Assembly: GCA_002733805.1 (NCBI GenBank)
Contig: NVXG01000002.1
Coordinates: forward strand, 62,001-126,000
Reading direction: 5' to 3'
From: Robiginitomaculum sp.
Lineage (GTDB): Bacteria; Pseudomonadota; Alphaproteobacteria; Caulobacterales; Maricaulaceae
Length of the DNA: 64,000 nucleotides
The position numbers were made by a program, and so were the translations under genes. Positions 37,169 to 46,198 of this stretch are shown piece by piece. Every line of letters starts with the position of its first letter. The first letter of the stretch is position 1. Under the pieces are notes generated by a model. It was not told the DNA's origin. It did no database searches and worked only from the letters and a program-made list of their open reading frames with translations.

Positions 37169-37678
37169 TTACATATATAGATTGATGTCAGATTCCAGCG
37201 CGCTTTCCATCCAAGTGGCTGCGCCGCCGATTTCGATTTCATCAATCATGTCTTTTTTATCAAGCTCAAACAGATCCAGTGTCATCTGGCAGGCAATCAT
37301 CCGCACATCGGACAACACAGCTGCTTCGCGCAAATCCTCGATCGAGGCGACGCCTTTTTTCTTGATCAGATTTTTCATCATGACAGTTGCACCGGCAGAA
37401 ACACCAGGGACCATGCCGACAATGTTTGGCATGGACATGTGCATGCCCGCCATAGGCATGGCCATGGCTGGATTACCCAGTGGGGTCACTTGTAGTTTCA
37501 GTTTTTCTTTGAGAAGCTCAAGACCGTAAAACGTGAAAAACATGGTCACGTCCACATCCATTGCTGCTGCTGTGGTGGCTAGAATGAATGGAGGATACGC
37601 CCAATCCAGAGAACCCTTTGTGCAAATAATGGTCATTTTCTTGGCGTTGCCAATGGTTTCTTCAACCGATTTCGCCAT
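37169..37678 (-). CDS. dsrE2: DsrE2-like sulfurtransferase (DsrE/DsrF/DrsH family)
   Basis: A 169-residue protein with the DsrE fold. Cys19 (TIICTKGSLD) and Cys130 (RMIACQMTLDLF) are at the conserved positions of the DsrE2 group, and a methionine-rich loop (AMAMPMAGMHMSMP) lies around residues 71-84. Likely receives or hands on sulfane sulfur together with TusA. The ATG at 37678 is chosen because AGGGAG sits at proper distance; the ATG at 37687 is too close to it. Confidence 0.88.
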   Translation of the reverse strand: MAKSVEETIGNAKKMTIICTKGSLDWAYPPFILATTAAAMDVDVTMFFTFYGLELLKEKLKLQVTPLGNPAMAMPMAGMHMSMPNIVGMVPGVSAGATVMMKNLIKKKGVASIEDLREAAVLSDVRMIACQMTLDLFELDKKDMIDEIEIGGAATWMESALESDINLYM

Positions 37679-37726
37679 AATATGCATCTCCCTTTATGTG
37701 CCGAACAAGGAATTCATTCGGCTTCT

Positions 37727-37763
37727 CCCTTATATAAGGGATTGCTTTATTAGCATTTGTGCA
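37727..37763. promoter_or_regulatory. palindrome plus sulfur-regulon motif between dsrE2 and HDAC-like gene
   Basis: CCCTTATATAAGGG (37727-37740) is a perfect 14-base palindrome, followed by ATTGCTTTATTAGCA. The same run CCTTATATAAG then ATTGC and TAAT recurs before the DUF302 gene at 57251. It can serve both divergent transcripts. Confidence 0.55.
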
Positions 37764-37822
37764 TGAATTACCACATCATCGTCAAGTGATTTCACTAAAC
37801 TGTGTATTGAAACGATTACTCC

Positions 37823-38908
37823 ATGCCTCTAATTCCGCCGGAAAAGAAGAAAAATCCATCGCTGTTTATCCACAGCGATATGTTCAAACGACCGGCATGG
37901 GGCAGCAATCACCCGCTGGCCATTCCTCGGCAAAGCGCCATGCTGGATTTGCTGGAAATGCTGAACTGGATCGGACCAGACAACACTAAGGTTTGCCATG
38001 CCGCGAACCGCAAAACCTTGGTACAATTTCATACCCCTGATTATGTGGATGCCTTTTTTCAAGCAGACACCAGTGGCAAAGTGAGCCAAGCAAACCGCCA
38101 GAAATACCAATTGGGCACCATGGAAAATCCAATTTTTCCTGGATTGTTCGAGCGGGCCGCCACAACGGTCGGCGGTTCAATCATGGCGGCAAAGCTGGCT
38201 GGTGAAGGCCGAATTGTGTTTCACCCGTCTGGTGGTACCCATCATGGACGCCCCGATCGGGCCAGCGGATTTTGTTACTTTAACGACCCGGTATTTGCCA
38301 TTCTTACCCTACTGAATCAGGGATGCACGCGCATTGCCTATGTGGATGTGGATGCACATCATGGCGACGGAGTGCAGGATGCATTTACTGACGAGCCACG
38401 AGTCCGGTGCATTTCCGTGCATGAGGAAAACCGCTGGCCGCATACGGGAACAGGCGACGATCACGGCAACGGACATGCGTATAACTTCCCCACGCCTCGG
38501 GGTGTGGGTGACCTGGCCTATGCTGATGTGATCAACGCCCGGATTTTGCCATTGGTTCGAGAATTCGCGCCAGAAGCCGTAGTCATTACCTTTGGTGCCG
38601 ACGCGTTGGATGCCGATCCGCTTTCGGCCATGGGTTTGAGCAATACGTGTTTGCTGCAAACCTGCGTCCAAATCTGCGATCTGGCCCCAGCAGCGGTCGT
38701 ATTGGGCGGCGGCGGATACAATCCATGGACCACAGCCCGGCTCTGGACAGCATTTTGGGGCTTAATCAGCGACCAACAGGTTCAAATCAAGCTGCCAAAG
38801 CCGGCTCGCGAAATGCTGGAAGGTCTGGAGTGCGATTTGATTGACCCTGAAGACATGCGGCCCGAATGGACCACCACCCTGCTCGACCCCGCACTCGGAG
38901 CAAGCTGA
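37823..38908 (+). CDS. histone-deacetylase-family amidohydrolase
   Basis: A 361-residue zinc hydrolase of the HDAC/acetylpolyamine amidohydrolase fold. Catalytic His pair H140/H141 (GTHHGRPDRASGF), zinc ligands D177 and H179 (DVDAHHGDG) and D260 (GADALDADP), and the late GGGGYNPW with the active Tyr. The substrate may be an acetylated polyamine, protein lysine or a thiol conjugate. It is divergent from dsrE2-tusA and shares their promoter region, so a link to sulfur metabolism is possible. Confidence 0.85.
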   Translation: MPLIPPEKKKNPSLFIHSDMFKRPAWGSNHPLAIPRQSAMLDLLEMLNWIGPDNTKVCHAANRKTLVQFHTPDYVDAFFQADTSGKVSQANRQKYQLGTMENPIFPGLFERAATTVGGSIMAAKLAGEGRIVFHPSGGTHHGRPDRASGFCYFNDPVFAILTLLNQGCTRIAYVDVDAHHGDGVQDAFTDEPRVRCISVHEENRWPHTGTGDDHGNGHAYNFPTPRGVGDLAYADVINARILPLVREFAPEAVVITFGADALDADPLSAMGLSNTCLLQTCVQICDLAPAAVVLGGGGYNPWTTARLWTAFWGLISDQQVQIKLPKPAREMLEGLECDLIDPEDMRPEWTTTLLDPALGAS

Positions 38909-38911
38909 CCC

Positions 38912-40138
38912 CTACAAGCCGCGCTTCATCAATGCGCGCTCATTCTCATAGATAAAGTCGCGGGTGATTGGCACATCGTCGCGCTCATGGCTCAGCAGAA
39001 GATGAAAGTTCATGTTGGCATCGTGCTTAAACCCGATGGCAACAGCAGTCAGATAAAACTCCCACATCCGGCAAAACCGCTCGTCATACAACTCTAATGC
39101 AGCATCGCGATTGGCCATAAACCGGTTTTTCCAATGGGTGATCGTATAATAATAATGTAAGCGCCATACCTCGCAATCTGCGATCCACAGGCCGGAGCGT
39201 TCAACCGATGCAATTGCTTCGGATATGGAGGGCGAATAGCCACCCGGAAAGATATATTTCTGGATAAAGGCATTGGTTGATCCCGGTGGCCCCTTACGAC
39301 CAATCGAGTGGATCAGCGAGCGCCCGCCGGGTTTCAGTAAAGCGCCCACTTGGTTGAAATACTCATCAAAATAACGAGCACCAACGTGTTCAATCATCCC
39401 GACCGAAACAATCCGGTCATATTTTTGAGTAACCTCGCGGTAATCCTGATACTCAAATTTCACCCGGTCGGACAGACCCATTTGTTCGGCCCGCTCATTG
39501 GCTACGCGCAATTGCTCTTTGGCCAAGGCAATTCCAGTCACTTTGACATCGGCCACTTGAGCCAGATACAGCGCCATGCCACCCCAGCCACAACCAATGT
39601 CCAATACGGTCATGCCGTCTTTTAAGTCCAGTTTGGCAGCGATCCGGCGTTTTTTGTTGATCTGCGCCTGTTCCAAGGTGTCGTCCGGGGAACGGAAATA
39701 GCCACAGGAATACTGCATGTCTTCATCAAGGAACAGACGATACAAATCTTCTGACAAATCATAATGATGCGCCGCATTCTTTCGGGAGTTTTTAATTGGG
39801 TTAAACTGCTGGAACGGCTTGGTGATGGCCCGCAACGCTTTACCATATTTTTGGGAGCCATGATTGGACAGGCCGTCCTTGTTGGCCACCATCAGGTCCA
39901 GAAAAGCCGCCAAGTCAGTGCCGTCCTCGAAAGTAAGCGTGCCATCCATATAGGCTTCGGCAGCGGTCAGGTCCGGCTGCAATAGCAACTTGTGATACAA
40001 AGAGGCCTTGTGCAGCCGCATGGTCACCACCGGCTCGGCCGGTGATCCTACGAACTCGTGACGCTCCCCTTTGGCATCGAAAACCACAAGGGTTCCGCTA
40101 CTGATAAAGTGTTTGAGCAGCCCGGAAAGTAAACGCAT
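38912..40138 (-). CDS. cfa: cyclopropane-fatty-acyl-phospholipid synthase
   Basis: A 408-residue SAM-dependent enzyme that adds a methylene bridge to unsaturated membrane lipids. The SAM motif VLDIGCGWGGMALYLA and the downstream VGMIEHVGARYFDEYF segment are typical of Cfa. It sits with only 3 bases between its stop and that of the convergent HDAC-like gene. A MAPEG gene follows upstream in the same direction. Confidence 0.9.
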   Translation of the reverse strand: MRLLSGLLKHFISSGTLVVFDAKGERHEFVGSPAEPVVTMRLHKASLYHKLLLQPDLTAAEAYMDGTLTFEDGTDLAAFLDLMVANKDGLSNHGSQKYGKALRAITKPFQQFNPIKNSRKNAAHHYDLSEDLYRLFLDEDMQYSCGYFRSPDDTLEQAQINKKRRIAAKLDLKDGMTVLDIGCGWGGMALYLAQVADVKVTGIALAKEQLRVANERAEQMGLSDRVKFEYQDYREVTQKYDRIVSVGMIEHVGARYFDEYFNQVGALLKPGGRSLIHSIGRKGPPGSTNAFIQKYIFPGGYSPSISEAIASVERSGLWIADCEVWRLHYYYTITHWKNRFMANRDAALELYDERFCRMWEFYLTAVAIGFKHDANMNFHLLLSHERDDVPITRDFIYENERALMKRGL

Positions 40139-40228
40139 CTGTGCCTCCTGATTTCAGATCAAATCAGACATACAGCAAATATGCGCGATGGATACCGACC
40201 CCCAAGAAAAAGTGATCGGTTTTTTGGT

Positions 40229-40645
40229 TCAGCCCATCAGAGGTTGTGCAAACAGATACAGCCAGTAAATAGCAATCACGAACTGCACCAAAAAGAAGAA
40301 AAACCGGACTTGCACCATCATGACGCTGGTCGAGGCAATATGGGTCAGCGATTGCAAAACCCGTGCGCCCAGCACGATCATCGCCAAACCATTGGTAATC
40401 CCGCTTTGACCAGTGGCCAAACCATACAGCATCAACCCACCAATAATTGGGAAGAACTCATAGGTATTGGCATGTGCCCGGCACAATCTACCTGAGAAGG
40501 GCGATACATCGTCTCCGGCTGGTGAAAAACTGTTGGCGGCGCGTTTGCCGCCCAAGGTCAAGCCGGTTCGTAAGCTAGCCAACATAGCCAGCATGATAAT
40601 CATCAGGCCGATATATCCCAGTAGTGCGATTGCAGTATCATTCAT
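40229..40645 (-). CDS. MAPEG family membrane protein
   Basis: A 138-residue protein with four hydrophobic helices and a conserved SGRLCRAHANTYEFFPIIGG region of MAPEG members. The ATG at 40645 has a strong GGGGAGG upstream. It is divergent from the lipoate operon at 40815 and shares a 169-base promoter region with it. Confidence 0.82.
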   Translation of the reverse strand: MNDTAIALLGYIGLMIIMLAMLASLRTGLTLGGKRAANSFSPAGDDVSPFSGRLCRAHANTYEFFPIIGGLMLYGLATGQSGITNGLAMIVLGARVLQSLTHIASTSVMMVQVRFFFFLVQFVIAIYWLYLFAQPLMG

Positions 40646-40766
40646 TTTGATTTCCTCCCCAAAAATGAAACCGAATACTAGCCGCACAACAAAAATGCAC
40701 AAATGTTATTGTTACAGGTCCGCCGTTCAAAAATGCATGGTGGATTGCCAAACGGATTGCTATGCT

Positions 40767-40792
40767 CTTATATTAGTAATACTGAATACACA
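40767..40792 (+). promoter_or_regulatory. candidate sulfur-regulon motif upstream of lipS2
   Basis: Starts CTTATATTAGTAAT and continues with AATACACA. It aligns with the site before the DUF302 gene (57251) at 19 of 26 positions and with the soeA site at 17 of 24. It lies 23 bases before the ATG of lipS2, so it overlaps the promoter. Confidence 0.5.
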
Positions 40793-40814
40793 AAATTCTT
40801 AGGGGAATTCGCGC

Positions 40815-41852
40815 ATGAATTGGCTGGATCAGGTTACCGCGATTGAAGAATTTGAGGATGCTGAGTTCGACCCGGCATTAATCGCGCAGATGCAGAACCA
40901 TTCGGCGCAATCCCTGAACCGGCAAATCCGGTTTTCCACCCCGACCTTTAAGGAATTTGAATCCACCGAGCTTTCAGGCTGTGGCAAAAACTCATTTCCG
41001 GCCTTTTCCATTACCGCTGGCGGCTGTGCGTTGAACTGTGATCATTGCCAAAAGAAAATTCTGGAGCCGATGATCCCGGCCACCAAGCCGGAAATGCTTG
41101 AACAAAAAGTCCGCGACATGATCCTGATGCAGGATTTGCAAGGGTTTTTGCTGTCCGGTGGCTCCAATAAGCGAAATGAAATCCGCTATGAGCGCTACCT
41201 GCCGGTCGTGGAAAGATTGAAACACGATTTTCCGCATTTGCAGATTGCCATCCACACCGCCTTGCTCGACGAAACAGCCGCCAAACGGATGGAATCGGCT
41301 GGGGTTGATAGCGCCATGATGGATGTGATCGGCGCGCAAGAAACCATCAACCAAGTCTATAAGCTGGATCGCCCGGTGGCTGATTTTGAAGCCACTTTGG
41401 CTGCTCTGACCTCAACCAAACTGAAAGTCACACCGCATATCGTTATTGGTCTACATTATGGCAAATTACTTGGCGAGGAAAATGCACTGGATATTGTCTC
41501 GCGCTATGATTGTCATGCGTTGGTGCTGGTGGTGATTATGCCGTTTTACGCCAAACCGGGTACATTCGAAACGCCCTCCACCTCCGATGTCGGCCATATC
41601 TTCCTGCAAGCCCGCCAGCGACTGCCCAATAAGCAAGTCCTGCTCGGTTGCGCCCGCCCGCCCGGCATGCACAAGCGCGTGACCGATGCCTATGCCGTGA
41701 TGGCGGGCTTAGATGGCATTGCTTTTCCAGCCGATGGCGCAGTGGCGGCATGTGAGGCGATCGGTCGCTCGTTTTATCAAGAACATGCCTGTTGCGCCAT
41801 TAAGATCGGTGGTAGCCAGTCGGCACAGGCCAGCGCGACCTGCGCTGCATGA
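40815..41852 (+). CDS. lipS2: radical SAM sulfur insertase LipS2-like
   Basis: A 345-residue radical SAM protein. The cluster motif CALNCDHC gives C71, C75 and C78 (CX3CX2C). Together with LipS1 it inserts sulfur atoms into octanoyl groups in the alternative lipoate pathway used by sHdr organisms. Additional Cys near the C-terminus (HACCAIK and ATCAA) could bind a second cluster. AGGGG lies about 10 bases before the ATG. It leads a tightly packed operon; its stop overlaps lipT by 4 bases. Confidence 0.85.
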   Translation: MNWLDQVTAIEEFEDAEFDPALIAQMQNHSAQSLNRQIRFSTPTFKEFESTELSGCGKNSFPAFSITAGGCALNCDHCQKKILEPMIPATKPEMLEQKVRDMILMQDLQGFLLSGGSNKRNEIRYERYLPVVERLKHDFPHLQIAIHTALLDETAAKRMESAGVDSAMMDVIGAQETINQVYKLDRPVADFEATLAALTSTKLKVTPHIVIGLHYGKLLGEENALDIVSRYDCHALVLVVIMPFYAKPGTFETPSTSDVGHIFLQARQRLPNKQVLLGCARPPGMHKRVTDAYAVMAGLDGIAFPADGAVAACEAIGRSFYQEHACCAIKIGGSQSAQASATCAA

Positions 41853-42955
41853 CACAAAATCCCGACATTCTGGTTTTAGGGCTTGGCCCGGCTGGTGCCA
41901 GTGCCGCACGGGCTGCCGCTTTGGCCGGCTATTCCGTATTAGCCGTAGAACGAAAAACCGAGCCAGGCACCCCGGTCCAGTGCGCCGAATTTGTCCCCGC
42001 TATGATCGGGGCCGAAGTGTCAGCACTGGTCGATACAACGATCCAGTCGATAAGCTCGATGGTGACCCAAGTTGAGCAAGAACCAGCCGATATCACCCCA
42101 AACTTTCCGGGCCGGATGATTGATCGCGCCCGGTTTGACCATCAATTGGCTAATGATGCCGCCGCAGCCGGGGCGCAGACCCGGTACGGGATCAATGCGC
42201 GGGACATCTCGACCGGTGGGGATATCGACTTATCAGATGGCAGCCATATCTCGGCAAAAGTGCTGATCGGAGCTGATGGTCCACATTCACTAGTTGGTAT
42301 GGCCATTGGCTCGACCAATGATGAAATTCTGGAAACCCGGCAAATCAATGTGCCTTTGTTACAGCCGTTTGACAGCACCGATATTTTTCTAAAACAGGAT
42401 ATTCCCGGCGGTTATGCTTGGGCATTTCCCAAAGGGGGCACGGTCAATCTGGGACTGGGCGTTGAGGCATCGGCCAAAGATCAGCTAAAACCTCTGCTCG
42501 AGGATCTGCACCGGCAATTGGTGGCCGAGGGCCGGGTTGGAGCACAAATCAACAGTTATACCGGCGGGGCCATCCCGGCGGGTGGCTTGCTGAAACCCTA
42601 TCGCGTGCTGGGTGGCACGATGTGCCTGTTGGCGGGCGATGCAGCCGGATTGACCAACCCGATTACCGGAGCCGGAATCAATTCAGCGGTGATCTCTGGC
42701 AAACTGGCCGGAGAGGCCGCCGCTCAGTATCTGGCTGGTGACATGCAAGCCGCCGAAAACTATCAGGAAGACCTGACCGATTTGTTTGGGCCTTCGCTGA
42801 CCCGCGCTCTTGCCCATCGCACCCGCATGGCGCACATTTTACAAAATCATAAAACCCCAGACCCGGAGCAACTTCGTTCCGGCTGGATCGCATATTCGAC
42901 ATATTGGGAGCCGATTATCTCGGCTCAAACGGAGGAAATCCCATGTCCTGCTTGA
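41849..42955 (+). CDS. lipT: FAD-dependent oxidoreductase LipT-like
   Basis: A 368-residue flavoprotein of the geranylgeranyl-reductase-like family. The FAD-binding GLGPAGASAARAAALAG is near residue 10, and LAGDAAGLTNPITGAGINSA near residue 260 is the second FAD segment. In sHdr clusters it is proposed to provide electrons to the radical SAM proteins. The ATG overlaps the lipS2 stop (ATGA), and its end overlaps lipS1 by 13 bases. Confidence 0.82.
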   Translation: MTQNPDILVLGLGPAGASAARAAALAGYSVLAVERKTEPGTPVQCAEFVPAMIGAEVSALVDTTIQSISSMVTQVEQEPADITPNFPGRMIDRARFDHQLANDAAAAGAQTRYGINARDISTGGDIDLSDGSHISAKVLIGADGPHSLVGMAIGSTNDEILETRQINVPLLQPFDSTDIFLKQDIPGGYAWAFPKGGTVNLGLGVEASAKDQLKPLLEDLHRQLVAEGRVGAQINSYTGGAIPAGGLLKPYRVLGGTMCLLAGDAAGLTNPITGAGINSAVISGKLAGEAAAQYLAGDMQAAENYQEDLTDLFGPSLTRALAHRTRMAHILQNHKTPDPEQLRSGWIAYSTYWEPIISAQTEEIPCPA

Positions 42956-44238
42956 AACCTGAGGGCACCCAGCCCGGCGATACTTCGTCAGATGGCCGCG
43001 ACTTTAACGCCTTTGACGTAATGGAGCCGCGCAAACCGACGAAAACCCCGACTGAACTGCGAAATGGCGGCCGGGTCAAAACCGGCGATGTACCGCCCAC
43101 CGGGTTATATTTGCCCAACAACAACATTCAAACGCCGAATATGACCTCGCCGGAATATGTGCAACTCTCGACCGCTGCGGCGCTGACTTTGGGCATCATG
43201 CCCGGCAAAATGCATCGGTGTGAATGTACCAGATGCCTGAACATCCTGCTGACCTATCCTGAAGGTTGCCGGGCCAATTGCGCCTATTGCGGGCTGGCTC
43301 GCCACCGTGAAGCGGACCGCGATTATGCAGATCGCAATTTCATCCGGGTCGACTGGCCATCCGTGCCGATGGATCAGATCATTGATATTGTCGCTAAAGA
43401 TGCTGAAAACTCACCGTTTCACCGAATGTGCATTTCGATGATTACCCATCCGCGCGCTGATGATGACACGGTAACGGTTCTGAAAAACTGGACTTCCAAG
43501 ATCGACCCTTCGGCCATCCCGATTTCAATTTTATCCAACCCGACCACCATGAACCGCGCCAATGTGCAGGAATTGCACGATTTGGGTTCTGATATTTTTA
43601 CGGTGGCGCTGGATGCGGCCACTCCGGAATTGTTTGACCGGACCAGAGGTAAAGGCGTGCAAAGCCCGCACACATGGAAGAAGTATTGGGAAATTCTGCT
43701 CGATGCCAAAGACATTTTTGGCAAAGAGAAATTCGGGGCACATATTATTGTCGGCATGGGCGAGACAGAATATGAAATTCTGACTCTGGTCGAGCAATTG
43801 GTTGAGATGGGTGGTCACAGCCACATGTTCTGTTTCTACCCTGAAAAAGGCTCGTTGATGGACCATCTACCGGCCACGCCGCGCGACCAATGGCGCCGGG
43901 TGCAATTGGGCCGCTATCTGCTCGATTATTGCGGTGCCAAGGTCAAACACATGAACTTTGATGGCGAAGGCCGGGTAGTTGATTTCGGCTTGCCCAAGGC
44001 CGAACTGGACATGATTATCGACACTGGAATTGCCTTTCGCACGTCGGGTTGCCCCGGCAAATTCGCCGAAGATATTTCGGCTTGTGACCGGCCCTATGGC
44101 GACAGCCCGCCTTCGGATATCGCGTCTTATCCCTTCCAGCCCCAAGACGTGGATTTGCGTCTGATCCGCAACCAACTGGATATGGAAAAACCGGGCGAAC
44201 CTTATGAAGAAGGCGAAGAACTGGAAGACTGGAAATAG
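42943..44238 (+). CDS. lipS1: radical SAM lipoyl synthase LipS1-like
   Basis: A 431-residue protein with two cysteine groups: auxiliary C93, C95 and C98 (CECTRC), and radical SAM C109, C113 and C116 (CRANCAYC). This pair fits the LipS1 partner that sulfurates octanoyl-protein together with LipS2. The ATG at 42943 has GGAGGA at 42931; the longer frame start at 42904 lacks a site. Its stop TAG overlaps the GTG start of sLpl(AB) by one base. Confidence 0.85.
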   Translation: MSCLKPEGTQPGDTSSDGRDFNAFDVMEPRKPTKTPTELRNGGRVKTGDVPPTGLYLPNNNIQTPNMTSPEYVQLSTAAALTLGIMPGKMHRCECTRCLNILLTYPEGCRANCAYCGLARHREADRDYADRNFIRVDWPSVPMDQIIDIVAKDAENSPFHRMCISMITHPRADDDTVTVLKNWTSKIDPSAIPISILSNPTTMNRANVQELHDLGSDIFTVALDAATPELFDRTRGKGVQSPHTWKKYWEILLDAKDIFGKEKFGAHIIVGMGETEYEILTLVEQLVEMGGHSHMFCFYPEKGSLMDHLPATPRDQWRRVQLGRYLLDYCGAKVKHMNFDGEGRVVDFGLPKAELDMIIDTGIAFRTSGCPGKFAEDISACDRPYGDSPPSDIASYPFQPQDVDLRLIRNQLDMEKPGEPYEEGEELEDWK

Positions 44239-45344
44239 TGGCAAAACCCCAATTTCGGGTGATCGATACCGGCCTGCGGACCGGGCGGCAAAACATCGCA
44301 TTTGATGCCGCCATGATCGAGGCGCACCAGAGTGGAGCCATTGGTGACAGTATCCGCTTCATCCATTTTGAACCCTGCGCCTTGATCGGCCGGCACCAAG
44401 ACCTGAGCCGCGAACTGAAACTGGAGTATTGCGCTCGCCACAATATCCAGACGGTGCGCCGGATCACCGGCGGCGGGGCGATCTATATGGATCAGGGGCA
44501 GATCGGCTGGGCCTTGGTGTTTTCACGCAAAACCCTTGGCGTTACTGATCTGGGCACCTTAGCCAAATTGATTTGCGAAGCAGCAGCCGCTGGATTGAGC
44601 AAGCTTGGCATAGAAGCGCGATTTCGCCCGCGCAATGACATTGAAGTGGATGGCCAGAAAATCGCTGGAACCGGCGGTTTTTTTGATGGCGACACCTTGT
44701 TTTACCAAGGCACCGTGTTGATCGATACCAATCCGCAAATCATGGCCAGCGCCTTGAATGTCGCCAAAGCCAAACTGGAAAAGCGTTCACTGGACAGCGC
44801 GGCGGCGCGGGTCACCACCTTGGCCCAACTGCTAGGCACTGCGCCAACCATCGACACCATCAAGCAGGCATTGCTGGATGGGTTCGCAGAAAATTTGGGC
44901 ATTGAAATATCGCCGGACACACCCAGCGCCACCGAAGAAGCATTGGCCCGTGAATTTTACGACGAGGAAATTGGCCAAGATGCTTTTGTTGCCGAAATTG
45001 ACCGTGCCGGAGTCGGTGCGAATGTGGGGCATGGTTCCCATTCCGGCCCCGGCGGCATGGTCAGTGCTTTTGTCCGGCTTGAGGGTCACAACAATGACCG
45101 ATTGCGAGAGGTGTTGATTACTGGAGATTTCTTTGTAACACCGCCGCGTATTGTACTGGATCTGGAGAGCCATTTACGCCGGGTGCCGGTGGAGGAAATC
45201 AGCGCAAGTGTTGATAGCTTTTTTGCCAATGCTGAAGTGGATCTACTTTCCATCTCGCCGTCTGATTTTGTCACAGCCATTACAAATGCCGTGCAGAACA
45301 CTGGATCACCCGCTCCACCGATCAAGTCGGAGGATGGCGTGTGA
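44238..45344 (+). CDS. slpl(AB): lipoate-protein ligase sLpl(AB)-like
   Basis: A 368-residue ligase with an N-terminal LplA catalytic part and a C-terminal LplB-like accessory part. Family motif RRITGGGAIYMDQG is at residues 74-87; IAGTGGFFDG carries the substrate-binding lysine just before it. It likely attaches octanoate or lipoate to LbpA. It starts with GTG overlapping the lipS1 stop. The fused A/B layout is the form linked to sHdr gene clusters. Confidence 0.85.
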   Translation: MAKPQFRVIDTGLRTGRQNIAFDAAMIEAHQSGAIGDSIRFIHFEPCALIGRHQDLSRELKLEYCARHNIQTVRRITGGGAIYMDQGQIGWALVFSRKTLGVTDLGTLAKLICEAAAAGLSKLGIEARFRPRNDIEVDGQKIAGTGGFFDGDTLFYQGTVLIDTNPQIMASALNVAKAKLEKRSLDSAAARVTTLAQLLGTAPTIDTIKQALLDGFAENLGIEISPDTPSATEEALAREFYDEEIGQDAFVAEIDRAGVGANVGHGSHSGPGGMVSAFVRLEGHNNDRLREVLITGDFFVTPPRIVLDLESHLRRVPVEEISASVDSFFANAEVDLLSISPSDFVTAITNAVQNTGSPAPPIKSEDGV

Positions 45345-45433
45345 TGACGCGTATATGTAGAAGCCTTTCCAACCATCTGTCATTGCCCGATTTATTCGGG
45401 TAATCCAGTCTAACAAAAAAACCGGAACCATTC

Positions 45434-46132
45434 ATGAAATACTTGTCTGTCATTCAACACACTTCAGCCGAATATCTTGGCCTGATGGAGGATCATTTGG
45501 AGGGGCGTGGCATCCGGTTTAATTATGCCCGCCCCTTTACCGAAGAAGGCAAACCACCAGACCCGACAACCGTTGGCGACGGTCTGGTTTTGTTGGGCGG
45601 GGGACCGTGGGGCAGCGCCGGCACAAGGGATGTTCCGACACTGAAAACTGAAATTGCCCTGGCCCGAGCCTGCCTGATGATGAGCAAGCCCATTTTGGCT
45701 ATTGGTCTGGGCGCGCAAATTCTATCCTTGGCCGCCGATGGCACGGTTGAAACCTCGCCGTTGGATTTTTCTGCTGAAATGGCCAGCCGGACTTGTGATG
45801 ATGCCCTGAACGGATTTTTACCGGAAAAATTCCCCCATATCACCTATGGCCGGGATCGAGCTGTGCCGCCGCCCTACGCCAAAATTCTGGCCGAAGATGC
45901 GCAAGGTCGCCCGGCGATTTTTCAGATCGGTGACAACGCATTTGGCTTTACCGGCCACCCCGGTTTTAAACTGGCAATGGCCGAAGACCTGATTATGGAA
46001 TTCGAGGAAGCCCCTACGAATAACGCGACAGCTTTCACCAATTTACGCGCCATGAAAACCCAAGTCGAAGACGCACTGGTCCCAATCATGACCGGCCTGA
46101 TCCAACTAACTGGCTGGATGCGGGACGACTAA
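45434..46132 (+). CDS. class I glutamine amidotransferase-like protein lacking catalytic residues
   Basis: A 232-residue protein with the class I GATase fold. The nucleophile elbow, normally GxCxG, reads AIGLGAQ (Gly91 where Cys is expected), and the HPE motif is changed to HPG (H175, G177). A glutaminase activity is thus unlikely. It follows the lipoate genes after an 89-base gap; similar genes accompany lipoate-sHdr clusters elsewhere. Its role may be binding rather than catalysis. The 3' end is repeated at 47827-47919. Confidence 0.78.
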   Translation: MKYLSVIQHTSAEYLGLMEDHLEGRGIRFNYARPFTEEGKPPDPTTVGDGLVLLGGGPWGSAGTRDVPTLKTEIALARACLMMSKPILAIGLGAQILSLAADGTVETSPLDFSAEMASRTCDDALNGFLPEKFPHITYGRDRAVPPPYAKILAEDAQGRPAIFQIGDNAFGFTGHPGFKLAMAEDLIMEFEEAPTNNATAFTNLRAMKTQVEDALVPIMTGLIQLTGWMRDD

Positions 46133-46198
46133 GCCCTCTTCGAAATCATTTGCACCGTGTTACAATAAACTCTTTGCACGTCAGGAACCACGCGCTTT

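Noticed and set aside
45383-45405. CCCGA/TCGGG hairpin before the GATase gene as terminator
   Set aside because: Short stem without T-run; could be chance.
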